Shown: one piece after another, positions 11,916 to 26,400 of the stretch
How the letters are laid out: every line of letters begins with the position of its first letter
How positions within the stretch are numbered: the first letter of the stretch is position 1
DNA from: Agrostemma githago
Taxonomy: Eukaryota; Streptophyta; Magnoliopsida; Caryophyllales; Caryophyllaceae
Reading direction: 5' to 3'
DNA length: 64,000 nucleotides
Assembly: GCA_958450325.1 (NCBI GenBank)
Contig: OY288259.1
Coordinates: 21,508,734 to 21,572,733 of the forward strand
Made by a program: the position numbers and the translations under genes
The notes under the pieces: model-generated
The model's input: the letters and a program-made list of their open reading frames with translations, nothing else
What the model was told of the DNA's origin: nothing
Database searches by the model: none

Positions 11916-14900
11916 ACCTGATGTACCACATGTCATCGGGGTTCCCAGGGTGAGACTCAAAGAGAAATCGTTCGTATATTAGTGTGCGCGCATTAGTTTA
12001 ATGATTCATGCATAACCTATTTTTGCCCGGGCTGGTTACTTGTGACCGACGTCCCACTATACCGCGGTGCATTCCTACATGGGTGCGCTAAAGACTTCGA
12101 TGGTGGAACTCGTATGGGTTTTGCGGCATGTCCTAAGACCAACTCGGCTTAGGGAGTCCGTCCTGATTTACGAGAAAGCCATCGTTGTTGGTATAGACCC
12201 GATTTTGACCGACCGAGACTTAGCGTAATGCATACATAAGCGTCGTTATAATGCTTGTTTGACTACGTGCTACTTGGTTTCCGTGTCATTTTTTTCAAAA
12301 ACCGTCATTTCAAAAATGCATCTTTTCAAAATATCCAATTTCAAAAAACTCGGAATGCAGCCGAAAATTAGACTTACGATTTGACTCAAAACAAGCCTTT
12401 TTTTTTAGCCGGCATGCTATCCGTTTCAATTCGAATTTCCGATCCACCATTCGATTTTCGAATTTTCAAAAATTCAATTTCAATTTTCAAATCTTCGTGA
12501 TGCCATTCGCGATTTTCAAATCCTCGAGATTCCATTCTCGATTTTCAAATCTCCGAGATGTCGTTTTCGATTTTCAAATCTTCGGGATCTCATTTTCAAT
12601 TTTCAAATTTTTGGAAATTTATTTTCGAAATTCAAATTTTCAAAATTCCAAATATTCAACTTTTCAAAAAACTCGGTCCTGTCGGCATGCTGCCAATTTC
12701 GCGGGACTGTCTCCCAATTTTTCAAAAACGCGAAATTACTCGCAACCGTTCTAACATTTCAAAATGCCCGGTTCTATTGGTTTTCTACCAATTTCAGGAC
12801 CGTTCTCTCAATTTTCAAAATTCAATCATTTTTCAAAAACCTTCCTAATTATAGGACCTACCGTAATCCGTGTGTCGGGTCTTTTCATAATATGTCGAAG
12901 GTCTATAGCGTCGAAACTCCGTCGATCCTACATCATGGGTTTCTTTCCCATCCTAGTCCGCCTTATTCTAAAGGCATAACCGACCAACACGAGTCATGCA
13001 TTCGTAATTGGAAGGTTCGTCTAAACACTCGAGTCCAAACCAAGAAAGTCCCACGCGATCTTTCCCTCTAGCAGGACGGTCCCCACGACCTTTCCTAGGG
13101 GAATTTCGCCCGTCTTTCAATCCGTTAGTCGAGTCATCCCAATTCAAGTCCTTTAACTTAAGGGTCTACCCTAATCACAGGGTCTATCCTTATTCAATTC
13201 AAGTCAAGGGTCTCTAGCGTCAAAACTCTGCCGATCTTACATCACAAGTTTCTTCCCTTACCCGTCTGCCTTTCCTCGAGGCCGAGTCAACCTTTTACAA
13301 GGCGTAGCCATGTAGCTAAAGGTTCGTGGCCCTTACATTTAAGGGTCACTCGCCCGACACTCGAGTCTTAGCAAAAACTTCGGTCTCACTCGTGGGCTAC
13401 CCTTCAGCAAAACGATCAATCACGGTTGCTCTAAGGGTCATGTCCTACACGTGGTGTTTCACGTGTGTCACTTTCGAGTCATTCGGATGCCGCACCATCT
13501 GAATCCTGTCAGAGTCTTTAGTCTCACTTGGGGGCTGTCCTCCACCCGAGCATTCGACCACAGTCACCTTAAGAGGTACCTTACGTTCATCATATATCGG
13601 CGTCCTTATAATTCCTTTTTCGAGTCGTACCTATGCTACGAACACTCGAGCCTCCTAAACGTTTAGGTCGCCACGGTTGGTTCGAACACGTGACGCGGTC
13701 AAACACGGTCGCCCCATTTTTGGACTCACCCTCGTGCAGCTCAGATCTCATGGTCGAGTCCGAGCCAGGGTCGTTACCTCGTCTAGGTCAACGTTCGAGT
13801 ATCCCGGCCCGAGTCTTTGTCATCCCGTCACCCCGGGCCGTGTCTAGTTTGACTTCATCTCTTGCATTTGCGCAAAGCCGAGTTTAGGCGAGTCGTGGCA
13901 CCCGTCGTCCTCTCCAATCAAAGACTTTAAGAAAAAAAGAAACAACCAACCGAGCGTCCGAAAGTCCGGATTTGATTTGAGTCTAAGTCTGAGTCCGAAT
14001 CTAGGATACCCTACATCCTCATTTCCAAATCAGAGTCAGAGTCATTTGCATTCTGTCCTCTTTTCAAATTCAATAAAATCAGCCTTTTCAATTTCTCATA
14101 TATACTTCCCTTATGTGTTTCCGAGAACTTGATGAACACCATCATACACTGTGAGCACATGCACGTGACTATTATAGGCACATCTATAATGATTGTAGGA
14201 ACTGAGACCCATGTTTTCCCTTACCTATTCCATGTCTGGCATAGACAGCCACATAACTACCCTTAGCAGGAGCGATATCGAATCCTAGACAAATCTAGGT
14301 AGTCTCCTAGTTTGGGTTCAAGACGGAAGGCACGCCCATTTCCCACAATAAACACCCCTCCAATAAGACTAACCAATCCCTATCTTAGGCGTTAGTCTGA
14401 CTTGATGCCAAAAATACCCAACTCGGGACGATGCTCCCACTAAGCCTGCGCGGAATTATGATGACAATACCGAGATCTAAATCACCATGCTTACCGTAGA
14501 GTATTCCACCGCGAGTTGCACTCACACAAACACCAACTAGGCTTACACCTTACAAGGGTTTAGCTCCACAAGCCAAATCCAACCGATGGGCCCACCCCCA
14601 TATCCACCCACAACGTCAAAGGGAGGGATAACCGTGAAAAAAAAAAACTGGACAAAAAACAGAAGTCCAAGGAAAAAAAAGCAAAAGGCCAAAACAAAAG
14701 AGCTGGCCATGATCAACATCCCTCGACCAGATACGGTCAATCCCTTGACCGGGGCACGGTCAACTCAAATGAAGAATCCCACGACCGGGGCTAAGAGGTC
14801 AACCCAAAAACAAAAAAAATCAAATACCCATGACCGTGGTCAACGGTCAACTCAAGTGAAAGTCCCTTGACCGGGATACGGTCAATTCAAAATTATCGAT

Positions 14901-16755
14901 GCCCATACCATCAAATAGGGGAGAGACAATCAAGCTGGTTAGCTAACACCACATTTAGCCTCCCCATATTACAACCCTCAAGACCTTCCCGAGACCTAGG
15001 CTAAGAGACAGCCCGGAATTTTGAGGATTCTAACTCCATAGGATACACCCTAACCATTAGGGCCAGACATGGAAACCAGATCCCACATCATCAAACCTGC
15101 CCAATCGAAGTTCGAGTCATTTTTACTCGACTTCCCCCTTTCCTACAACATTGCATTACCTTACCCTCGAAGCCTTAACTCCACAAAATCGAGCTCCAGA
15201 TTTCGAATCATCAAAGCCACTTGCGACCTAGCTCCACATTTCAAAAAACGTCCAAACCAGTTACCAGCCCCAAACACGGGAACTCAACCTGCGGTCGGCA
15301 TGGAACATGCCCAAATAGTTCACACCACCTCTGGGGGCTACGCCGGAGAACGCTCACAGTCACAGGATCAACATCCTAACTGTTCTAGCCCTTTGATCAA
15401 GACATCACTGGGAATGCACCTAGCCTACACCATCGCTATGGCTAGTTACACACAAAGCCCTAATAAACTAGGCACCATAACATATCTTCCAATCCACTGA
15501 ACTACGGCTTGGTTTGATTTCACTACACGTGAATACGTAGGCAGCCTTTCAACAAAGGCACAACCACCCACATTGACACAAATTTAAAAAGCACCGTCAT
15601 TCCTATCACGACACTGTCATGTTCTCAGCAGCTAGCTTTGTCGTCCTGGAGGCTTCTATTAGACAGAAGTTCTCCGTCCACTCACAAAATCCAAAGACTT
15701 TCAAAAATCTAGCCTCCTTTCTATAGAGTGTCCTAGTACTTGGCTCAGTCGAAGACGAGAATCTGTCGGGACTCGATGCGACACCCACTTTGGGAACGTA
15801 CCCCACAACCAAAAATTCAAAGAACACTAGACTACAACATTGCCACTGCTGAGTCTTGCAGAAGCAGTCTCATTACAGACTATGACACATCCTTCCCATT
15901 TTGATGTATGTTCGATCGTGTTGCCACTCGCCTAGGCTACGGAATAGCGCAACTTAAGAGTCTTGTCATCTTAGGTGGCCCACCCCCTACCGAGTCACAG
16001 TCCAACCCCTCGAGAGTCCAAGTCGTGTCTGTCAACTCTTTCTGTCGCATCTAGAGTCGAGTCTGTCGGTATGCCTCTCTCTTCAATAATTCTCACTTTG
16101 AAGTTTGCAAAACTTAGCTATTTGAGAAAATCCTTTTCGACAAGGTCAAATTTCAGTCTATTCAAACTGCAAATTTCTTTTCTACCCCTTTTGAAAACCT
16201 ATCTCCTAGCACGTGAGTTGCTTTCAGGACTTCGATTTCAAAACTAAGCAAAAATCATTTTCCCCAGCGCAAACTAGTCTATAGATGCTAACTGCATTTC
16301 CTATGTGCTATCTTGCTATATACTATGCCTGCTATTTCTGCCTATGTATCTAACATTTCAGGTACCATCTAGTGCTTCCCAACGGAACATCAAAGGCGGT
16401 GTTTCTCCTGAAATGCTACATGCAAGTTGTCATGTGTCAGCATACGGGTACACCCAAGACTTCAGAAGCAAGTCCCTGCGCAGCTACTTTACTCCCCAGC
16501 ATGAGTCGGTGTTTCTCCTGGAATGCTACATCCAAGATGTGATGTGTCGGCATACGGGTACACCTATGACTCCAAAGGCAAGTTCGACTCCCCACGGAGC
16601 TATCATCATCACGACAGGTATGACCCTTTTCTTATGGCTGGCGAGCCCTTCTCGCAAGTCTACTGGACAATAAACGACCCGATCGGAAAGCTGCCAGGTC
16701 GTAATCCTCGATTGGCATGGTAGCTACTCTGACTTTTGCCTTGTCCAAGACTAAG

Positions 16756-16770
16756 TAAGAGTGGGGGCTC
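16756..16770 (+). promoter_or_regulatory. Polypurine tract before LTR 3
   Basis: A purine-rich tract with GTGGGGGCTC lies directly before the TGTAGACACCC of LTR 3, as before LTR 2. Confidence 0.7.
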
Positions 16771-17149
16771 TGTAGACACCCGCATTTTGCCTGCTAGTGT
16801 CTATAGCAGTTCCCGACAAAACACCCGATGATGATCGGACGTAAACGTGTCTTAATACGCTCGAATACGGACTCAGAATTAATAGTATCCGACGTGGGCA
16901 TTTAGCGGAGTGCAAATCTCTCAAAACCTGATACATTTCTAGAGAATTGCGCCCAAGTGCAAAATTCAAAAAATAATCAATAGTCAATCATTCCTAAAAT
17001 ATCTCGTCCAAATTGATCCACTCGGTCGAGTGGATTGACCCACTCGGTTGAGTGGAGCCTCAAAATCTGGACCAGATTCATTTTCAAAGGCACTCGACCG
17101 AGTGCACTAGGGCCACTCGTTCGAGTGACCCCAGGTCGTGGGGTTCTCC

Positions 17150-17157
17150 TATAAATA
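17150..17157 (+). promoter_or_regulatory. LTR 3 TATA box
   Basis: TATAAATA in the conserved LTR context. Confidence 0.6.
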
Positions 17158-17534
17158 CCCCATCAACCTATCACAATTGTACAACTTTTTTCCATCATAT
17201 TCTTTAGCCAACTTTACCTTCAAAAACCCTACATTTTTCAGCCATATCAAGTTACAAATCATCACCATTTTCGACATCACCATATACACATCCTCTCTAC
17301 ACACACACACATAAAATAAAAACTCGAGATCAAAACTCGCCAAAGACCCGAGAGCATCCTCTCCCTAACCAAACACACCCTAACTCACCCTACATATCTC
17401 GACACTCTCGCGCACACGCCACTACTACAAGTTCGTTTCCGAGGCCATTTAAGCATGTAGGTTGAGGGTGTAATTGAAATCCCGACATCTCTTTCTCTTT
17501 TCTCTTTTCTTTTTGATTATATATATACATATTT

Positions 17535-17535
<1 letters not shown>

Positions 17536-17627
<92 letters not shown>
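17536..17627 (+). repeat. (TAT)n microsatellite in LTR 3
   Basis: About 92 bp of TAT/ATT repeats, intermediate between LTR 1 and LTR 2. Confidence 0.95.
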
Positions 17628-17628
<1 letters not shown>

Positions 17629-19410
17629 TAACACACTAACTTTTAGTTTCATGTATGCTAATTCTCTAACACCAACATCTAACATTCATTTATCGTATTC
17701 TAACCTCTAACATTTAATTATCGTCGTTAACATTTTAATACCGTGTATATATATTTATATAATATTAAAATTCGGATCTTAACACGTTTGACTACGACGA
17801 TCATCCAAAGTCCGTTTAATCCCTTTACGAGCAACGACGGAGGTGGCATTCTTTCGAGGAGCGCCGCCCCAATGTACTCAAGGGGGTAACGAGATCGTGG
17901 TCGCTCATAGTTGAACGCGTAGGACTCCATTTCTAAGATTAGTGCGAGATCCGTTGATGCGAAAACCGACATCACATAATCCGCTAGGATTAGTATCGAT
18001 GTCGTGACGCGGAGGACTACAATTTCGTCACAAATTAATTCTTTTCAATCTCATAACATCATTTTCATAACATTCCGATAACGGTATTATAGTCGTATAA
18101 GTACACGATTAAAACACCGGAAGCCGAGTTAAATTTAAATCATGCAATATTTTTTATTTAACTCGGCCAACTATCGATTTTTTAAACATAAAAAACGAAA
18201 CGAGCCATGCCTCGTACAGGGGGCACTCGACAGAGTGCCATGGGCCACTCGATCGAGTAGCACCCAAAAAATCGGGCAGTAGCCACCTTAAGGGCACACT
18301 CGACCGAGTCCATGCCATGACTCGATCGAGTGGGTCCTATAGCCCGAGAAAATCGAGAGCTTTAATGCATATTTCGAGCCTCGTCTTTTTACGACTTTTA
18401 GTCGTTGCGTGTAAAGTCAATCACGTAATTCTAATTTTCAAAACCCATGCATATCACTACACTTAAAACGACTTTGATCGACGGTCTCGCACTATTAATC
18501 TTGTGTCGACGACTCTTTAGTCGTATCCGACACATAATTAATTTAGACTCCATTCCTCGAGGTGATAAGTCGGGACAAGGCATCGGGATTTGGGATTGGG
18601 CTAGCACCACGCCTAGGTTCCATATCTCCGTCCTTCGCTTAATACGCAACATAATGTGTATTTAATCGGAGTTCGTCCATCTACACAATTCACGGTCTAG
18701 TTCATATTTATGATATACGGGTCCGTTTCTAGTTAACGTTTACCATTTCTTATTCGATTATTCTATTTTATTGCTCGTTGTATTGTGAATTCCGGGTTGT
18801 ATTCCGCCCGTGTAATTTGTAATTTATTTACGAGTTTTCTATTTTCGATGTTTGCCATTTATTTAAATGAGCATCACATGCTAAAACACTTTGACATGAA
18901 TCAAGATGCATTAAATGACGTAGCTCACACATAATTCACATGTTTAGCTAATACGTTGTTTGCATATCATTTAGTCGTTTTACTAGCGCGCGTACACGAA
19001 CACGAACGATGTCTTAGTAGAGGCCGCCATTGTGCGGGCGGGGTTGGGTGTCCTTAGTGGGCTTCCCAACACGTACCCTCACCACTTACTCAGAACCTCG
19101 GTTTCTGGATGGCCGAAACCGTGGGCGCACGAGAGTCATTCTTTACACGATACCGGTGTTGATGGTATCTGTATCGCAATGCAAAGGGACGAGCCCCATA
19201 AACTCTGAAATCGAAGTGGGCCGTACTTTGTGTACAGTCCATGACGACATAGAGTGAGCTCGAATGGTTCCGAATTACCACAAATTTGGTGGCGACTCCA
19301 ACTTTGACTTAAATTTCGAACCCCAGAACAATCTTACCACGAGATTCATTCGCCTACCCAAACCCGCACGTGGCCGCGTCGGGGTGGACCTATGTCATGT
19401 CCACAAGTAT

Positions 19411-21258
19411 TGTTTTAAAAATCGAATTTTTATAAACATGTTTGCTATATTATGATAATATGTTTTTGATCTAATAAAATTATATTAAGGCCGACACTAA
19501 AACGTATAAGTAAGAATTAATTTCTTAATTTTTCGTGTTTTTAATATAAATGATCAAATTGAAAGTTTTATTGTTTTTAACAAAGTTACCACATGTTTGA
19601 AAATCTATTAGTGCTTATTACGATTTATTTCTCCTGTTTAAATACATTATTTTCGAAAACTTTGAACATAGACTACTGTTTATTTTAAGTCTAGTTTACC
19701 TCTGTTTAATTTCGTAAAATAATTCCAAGTATTTTTGTCACAATAAATTGTTTACGAACAGATGTCGAAACAGTCCGCGAATCTGTCAGTTGTTGTAAAA
19801 CTTAATTTAAAAACTTTGATAAACTTTGTATTTAATTTGGGTAATTTACCTACATAAACTTTGAAGAATTTGGTTAATGTTTCCAATTGGTTTTGATTTA
19901 AAATAAATTTTTAAACGTGTTTTATTGAAGAGATACAATCGGGTGTCGAATTCTGTCAGTTTAGAAAAGTACGAACAAAACCCTTTGTTAAGTTTGGAAT
20001 TTGGATTTACTCCGGAAATAAAAGTTTTAGCTAAGATTTTAAAGTTTTCAACCCCACTGATCTTACTTTGTTTATATTTTTTATGATTTAATTATGAATT
20101 TTATAGTAAGACAGTGATGTTCCGGAAAATCTGTAAATTTGTAATTCATTACTTTTAATTACTTATATTTAAACAATTTGAGAAATAATTATGATTTTGA
20201 CTTTCGTTGACTTTTAATCGTTAAATATATATTTAAAAAATAAGTATAATGTTTATGTCTCTAGGCCTAATATTAATTATTTTATATAACCCAAGTGTTG
20301 AACGATTTCTAATTATAATAATACCTATTTTGGAAAGTAAATATTTGAAGAAAGTTTCCCAAATTATAAAGTTTCCTTTTAAGAACGTTTTTGATAATCC
20401 TATCGAATTACGGCAACGACTTTGTTTTGGAGTTATGGAATAAGGATAAGTGTATGGGTAGAGTAATACAGTCTAGGGTATACGTTTTGCCATCAACTTT
20501 AAAGTTGTGTGTCTAGTTAGAGACACATTGGTCGTTGAACTGAGCATGGTTTGTGTTCAGGAGTGTGTATATTTTGACCTTAAACTTAGATATCGCACCG
20601 TGTAAGTCGCCGTCGGGTTGAACTGGATTACGGTTGGTGTCCAGGAGGGGTGTACATTACTTAAGTCAGGACCTCGCTGCACGCAGTCCTGTTATAGTTT
20701 GAGTTGCCTAGTTAGAGACTGAAGTCTAATTTGTTTTGACTGAATTCTCGAACCTAGTTTAGTATGATCCTAGTGAAAGTCTATTCCATCACACTGATTG
20801 ATTTCCATAACGCCGTTACTATTATTATTGACTGACATTGATTTGAAGGTTGACAATCATTTTGAAGTATTTTACCGTATCATTTTAAATATTTTCCGTT
20901 TTCAACTATTTTGATATAATAGTAATTATGCTTTAATATTATGTAATATGGCTGGGAGAATTGCCTGAGTTGCTCCCCACTGAATTGTGGCTGTTATGTT
21001 TATAACATGGCAGGTATTATTTTGTTCCGGGGTTTGGTGTGAGCTAGCGAGTGGCGTGGATCCTACTCCGCTTGAGTTATGTTTATTTATGGATTCTTAA
21101 TCCCATTTGGAGAATTTTTATTTTTAGCCCTTTTGTAAAAAGTAGCATTTGTATTGACTGACCGTTCTTTTTCTAAAATAAAGAACATCAGTTTGTTTTA
21201 ATCCCAAATCTACAGTATTTCCGCTACTGTATTGCATTAGAATTTATAGGGGATTACA
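19411..21258 (+). other. Right part of the solo LTR, no gene
   Basis: AT-rich, with no recognisable protein frame. It ends GGGGATTACA and is followed by the GGACG duplication at 21259-21263. Confidence 0.7.
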
Positions 21259-21263
21259 GGACG

Positions 21264-21350
21264 CCATCCAGGGACACCTGGAGTCCACAGTCGGACGCCA
21301 TTTTAGCTTCCCCTGGCATCTGTCATGGAGTCCGTTATTGGACGCTATTT
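21264..21350. repeat. CACTA left subterminal repeats (part 2)
   Basis: The GGACGCC/GGCGTCC array resumes here directly after the solo LTR, which shows where the LTR landed. Confidence 0.8.
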
Positions 21351-21633
21351 ACGTTGTTGCATGGCCGTAAACATGCGTTCAATGTCTAGCCAAAACCTAC
21401 AAAATAAACCACATCCACAACTCTCAACCAACCACAAATGTCGACTACCCACAATACCTCAACCTCATTCACTCTCAGTCAACCAAAACACTTCATCTCT
21501 CGACTCATTTATGCTGAAAAAAATTATATAAAAAAAATTTAACATACGGTTTGAAGGTACACAAATCTAAACTAGTTAGAAGATACATAATCCGTAAATA
21601 AAGTTACAACAACAACAACAACAACAAAAACAA

Positions 21634-23296
21634 TCAACTAACTGGGAAGCTAGAAGGAGCACCAGAGTTACCACCATCCCCATTAAAGGGGTCTCTGTCG
21701 TCTGGAAGGGATGGGGGACGACCTTGGTTGCATCTCTGAAACATGGCCTGAAACATGGCCATCTGTTCCTGCATCTTCTTTATGTGCTCCGCCTGTTCCT
21801 TCAGTTGTTGCTGCTGCTCCATCAGCTGTTCCTTCATGGCGTCCTTCTTCGGGTAAGGTTGCTGAGATCCGGCCGGCGTGTACTCCATTTGTGTACAGGT
21901 ACTGAGACGCGGTGTAGGAGGTGTGAAGTACATATCGTGTGCATTTCCAACACCGTACACACTTCCTTTCTTGTAACCCTTGACGACCATGAAAAAAGTC
22001 TCATTCGGGTCGACTTCCTCAGCATCAGGAGCAGCCTCGAGGTTCGCTAGCTCTTCTTGGTAGGCATCCTCCGTACACAACAACGATTTCAATTCAAGTT
22101 ATTATTAGATGAAATCATTGAAGATAGTTATCTACCACCTAAAGTCAATTTATTTGAAATAGTTAGTACTCACCCAGATTGCATGATCCTTTTTCGTCTT
22201 AAAACTAGTCCCTTTGTCATCGGTCTTCCCATGCATGTCGAAGAATATCTCCGCCGCGGTTGGCACTCTCCCGAGCTCAGCTTGCAGCTATTAAATGAGT
22301 ATGAACGTTAGGCGAATATAAATTATGCGAACATAGTTTACGATTATTCAAGGAAGAGTACGATATTAGTAGAAATCATACCCTCTTGGCACGACTGACA
22401 GAAGATTGAGAACCCCGATGATGTGTCGGGTTTGCGTGGCCCTCATGCTCACAGTTCGACAATTTGTTCCTCTGGGCCCTTTCAGACCTGACCTTAAAGT
22501 CCTGCTTGTCGTGGTACGCAACCCACCTCTCCAACGCGTCCTCTAAAATATGAAAACACCAATATATTATTTAATACAGTGAAAGATTGAAGTTAGATTG
22601 TTTGTTAAAATTGATTACTATAAAAAGACAACACCTTTAAGGTCCTTTAGCGGAGTCCCCCGCGTGCGGCGTTTGTTCATCACACAAGAGAAACGTCGTG
22701 TGCACGTCTCATTATACCGGTCCCGGACCCTTCCTTCTAACTCGGTTTTCCAAGTGTACTTCAACTACACAATCAAGGCGGATTATTAATTAGTAGCAAA
22801 AATATTACAAAGTCCACATTATAAATTAAAAACTCGGTAACAAAAACAATCCACGTACCCGGAATTGGTTGAACCACCAATCCCGTACGTCCGCCGGCAC
22901 TTGAGTCCAGCAGGCATACCCCTGTCCTTTGTCGGCCATGAAGCTGCTAGTACGGCCACTGATGACCCTTCTATGCAGAAACCTGCACCGAGTCGAGAAG
23001 CACATATATGTACAAAATCATACAAGATGTAGTCCAAAAAAAAATATGTTACAAAATAATAATCAACATGTTAGATTATATTACCACGTGCCTGTAGGGT
23101 CGAGAATCACCCGACCGTTCTCGTCCTTCTTCAGCTCCTCCTTCTGCCCCTGTTGCTGCTCCTCCTCCTCCTCCTGCTCATCGGTCTGCTCCGGTCCCGT
23201 TTCGGGGACCATTTCCTCCTCCTGCTGCTGCGTGGTGGACGTCTGAACAGACCTACTACCCCCACTACATTTCCTGGTCGATCTAACGCCTGCCAT
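21634..23296 (-). CDS. TNPA-like CACTA protein (plant transposase_24 / Ptta-En-Spm type), six exons
   Basis: Second gene of the CACTA element, read on the minus strand. Splice-site reading gives exons 23296-23088, 22982-22859, 22764-22635, 22542-22382, 22287-22174 and 22068-21634. These keep one frame through five GT/AG introns and give about 390 residues. The N-terminus is rich in Gln and Glu. The middle has the family pattern VPADVRDWWFNQF, a KYTW motif and a basic stretch. Exon 5 has LGRVPTAAEIF, and exon 6 has ETFFMVVKGYKKGSVYGVG followed by a Gln-rich coiled coil. Family members bind the subterminal repeats of their element and help transposition. No stop or frameshift is seen, unlike the neighbouring transposase. 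Exon limits are inferred from consensus sites. Confidence 0.8.
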
Positions 23297-23432
23297 TATC
23301 TTAACCTTGCAACAAATTAAACAATGTTAACAACAATTAGCAATTACATTCTAACTTGATTGAAATAATGTACCAAATAAGTAGCACAATGACCTTACCA
23401 TGTAATCATCAATATAACCTACTACAACAACT

Positions 23433-26400
23433 CTAGTACTCATCTTCGCTGTCGTTATTCTCTTCAGCCTCATCCTCCTCAGTCTGATCCTCCTCCTTCG
23501 TCTCCTCGCCGTCCACTTGATCGTCCTCTAAATTCTCTTCATTGTGTCCGTCATCCTCCTCAAGGATCTCCGGGACATCCTTAACCATGTATTCTCCTCG
23601 TCCATCATCGTCATCACCATCCTCAAAATCTTCCTCTGCCCCTTCATTCTAATCTTCTTCGGAGAATATGGTCTCTTCAATAGAAGATAAGCGTGTACCA
23701 CTTGAAGCCGCATCTTCCTGGAACAGACAACTGTCTATTTGTCCCCGTGGTTTAGTCGTAAAGACTGCCCACCATTGACTTTGATTTCTGTCATTTTTCG
23801 TGTAAGGAGAAGGAGCAAAGTAGACTTGCTTCGCCTGATGCGCGAGTATGAACGGGTCGTACGCAGGATATTTCCTTGTGTGATTAACTTCCACAATCTT
23901 GTAACGTTCATGCACTCGGGTCCCGTTCACGGAGCTGTCTTTCCACTCACATTTGAATACCACAGCTCTATACCCCCGTTCTTTGCCAGCATAACACAAC
24001 TCAAAAATATCCTCCAAAATACCATAGTACTCATCACCATCAAGAGATGACACACTCACACCAAAATTGCATCTAGCCTTGTTCTTCCCATAGTTGAATG
24101 TGTGGAAATTAAACCCATTCACCGAGTACCGGTTCCAGGTTTTAACCGCTCGTACTGGACCGTATGCCAAACTTCTAACCAAATCATCATTTATGTCTAA
24201 GGCAACTACGTGATCCTTGAGCCACTTAGGAAAATGTTCGTCGTGCTTACTCCAAACGTTATCAGGGTTCACGTCAGGGTTCGCAGCGACATAATCAGTT
24301 ACAAATTGCTTCTCATAAGGCTCTAAGATCCCACAATTAGAGAGTAGGTAAAGGTGCGCTCGGTTGTACTCTTTCTCATCTAGTGTCCTAGAACCCTCAA
24401 CGGATGAAGTTCCTTCATCGTCTTTCTTTTGAAAAAACTCGGGAATAGTAGGATCAATGGACACCGAATGTTCTAGGTTCAGGTTCTTGGTTTTTGTTTG
24501 GACATCTTTCTCGAAGTAGAGGGAACAGAAGTTTGCAATCTCTTCTGTCAAATATGAATTACAAATAGAACTCTCTACCCTATCCTTGTTACCAATTTTC
24601 TTCTTCAAATGATTGAGGAACCTAAATAAACAAGATATACATTTCAATAAATTAAAATTTGCTATGTTTAAATTAAATTTTTAACTGAAGTTACTAACAT
24701 TTATGTACCTTTCAAACGGGTACATCCATCTATACTGGACAGGTCCTCCAACCTTAGCCTCGTAGGGCAAGTGGACAGGTAGATGCTCCATGGAATTATA
24801 GAACGACGGTGGGAAGATCATCTCAAGTTTGCATAGTATCTGTGGAATTTGATCCTCGAGCCGAGTGATGTCCTCAATTGATACTGTAGAAGAACACAAA
24901 TCTCGGAAGAACTGAGATATCTCAGTTATGGAATTCCACACCGTTGGTGGCAAAAGGTGCTTTAGTGATACCGGAAGCAACCTCTCCATGAAGACGTGGC
25001 AGTCATGACTCTTTAACCCTTGCAGCTTTAGGTTCTTAAGATCAACACAGCGTTTGAAGTCGGAGGCGTACCCATCAGGGAACTTCAACTTCTCTACCCA
25101 CTCCAACAACGCCTTTCTCTGAGCCTTGTCATGTGCGAACAAGGCTCTCGGTTTCGACCCATCCCGTTTTATGTGCAGTTGATGACGGTCACAGAAATTC
25201 TTTACATCTCGCCGGGAGCCTGTAGTGTCACAACTCTTCCCCTCCACATCCATCAAAGTGTGAATCAATTGCTCGAAGAAGTTTTTCTCTATGTGCATCA
25301 CATCTAAATTGTGACGAAGTAACAAACTCCTCCAATATGGTAGGTCAAAAAATATGCTACGTTTAAACCAACCTTTTTTCAACTTCTTGAGGTCTTTGAA
25401 CTCCTGCTCGGTTTCGTCGACAGTGGACGGGTAATCCGAAATCAACTCCCATATTTCATCTCCGGGGAGTCGATCAGGTGCGTCGTCAAGCACAACCTCA
25501 CCCTTCTTGAATGCCTTCTTATTCTTTCTATATGGGTGACCTTCTGCTAGGAACTGCCGATGATAGTCAAACCAACTTATTTTACTAGAATTTGGAAGAT
25601 AAAAAGCTTTGCTCTCATCCATACAACACGGACATGCTTTCTGACCAGCATTAGATCACTTCGAGAGCATACCGTACGCGGGAAAGTCGTTTATAGTCCA
25701 CAACAGAGCTGCTTTCAACTGAAAGTTTTGTCTCAGAGAGACATCATAAGTTTCCACCCCTACCTCCCACAATTGTTTCAGTTCCTCAATAACAGGTTGC
25801 AAGTAAACATCCAAATGATTTTTCGGGTTTTTGGGTCCTGGAACAATAAGTGATAGGAAGATGAAAGGCTGCTTCAAACACAACCAAGGAGGTAGGTTAT
25901 AAGGTGTGATCATCACTGGCCAGCAGGAGTACGACTTACCAAATTGGCCGAAAGGTGCAAATCCATCAGTGCACAACCCAAGCCTTACATTTCGGGGTTC
26001 TAACGCAAAGTGGGGATGTAGTCTATCGAAACGCTTCCACTCCTCACCGTCACTCGGATGACACATCTTCCCTGGTACCCTAATGTCCTCCTTGTGCCAC
26101 CTCATTTGCTCCGCTATGGTTTTTGTGGCATACAATTTTTGAAGACTAGGTGCAATAGGGAAGTACATAAGCTGACTTATTGGGATTGGTTTCTTACCCC
26201 TGACACCGCTTTTCCCCTTCCTACCTCTCAAAACATTATCCCCCACAACCGTCTTATACCTACCCTTACCACATCTCCTACATTCATCAAGCATCGCATC
26301 GTCCTTCCAAAATAACATGCATCCATCTGAACAAGCATCAATCTTTTGATGCGGGAGTTGAAGGCCCTTCATAACTTTTTTGGTTGTGTAGAATGTTCGG

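Larger units (their letters stand above)
11894..16770 (+). other. Internal region 2 of the tandem retroelement, non-coding
   Basis: About 4.9 kb, co-linear with internal region 1 and differing by scattered single-base changes and small indels. It has the same primer site, minisatellites, conserved ATACGTAGGCAGCC block (15498-15565) and polypurine tract. No gag or pol is present. Confidence 0.85.
16771..19405 (+). repeat. LTR 3 of the tandem retroelement
   Basis: About 2.6 kb. It lacks about 139 bp present in LTR 2 (equivalent to 9202-9340), joined after CTCTCAAAA. It keeps the doubled palindrome like LTR 2. It ends ATGTCCACA at 19405, followed by the AGTAT duplication. Confidence 0.9.
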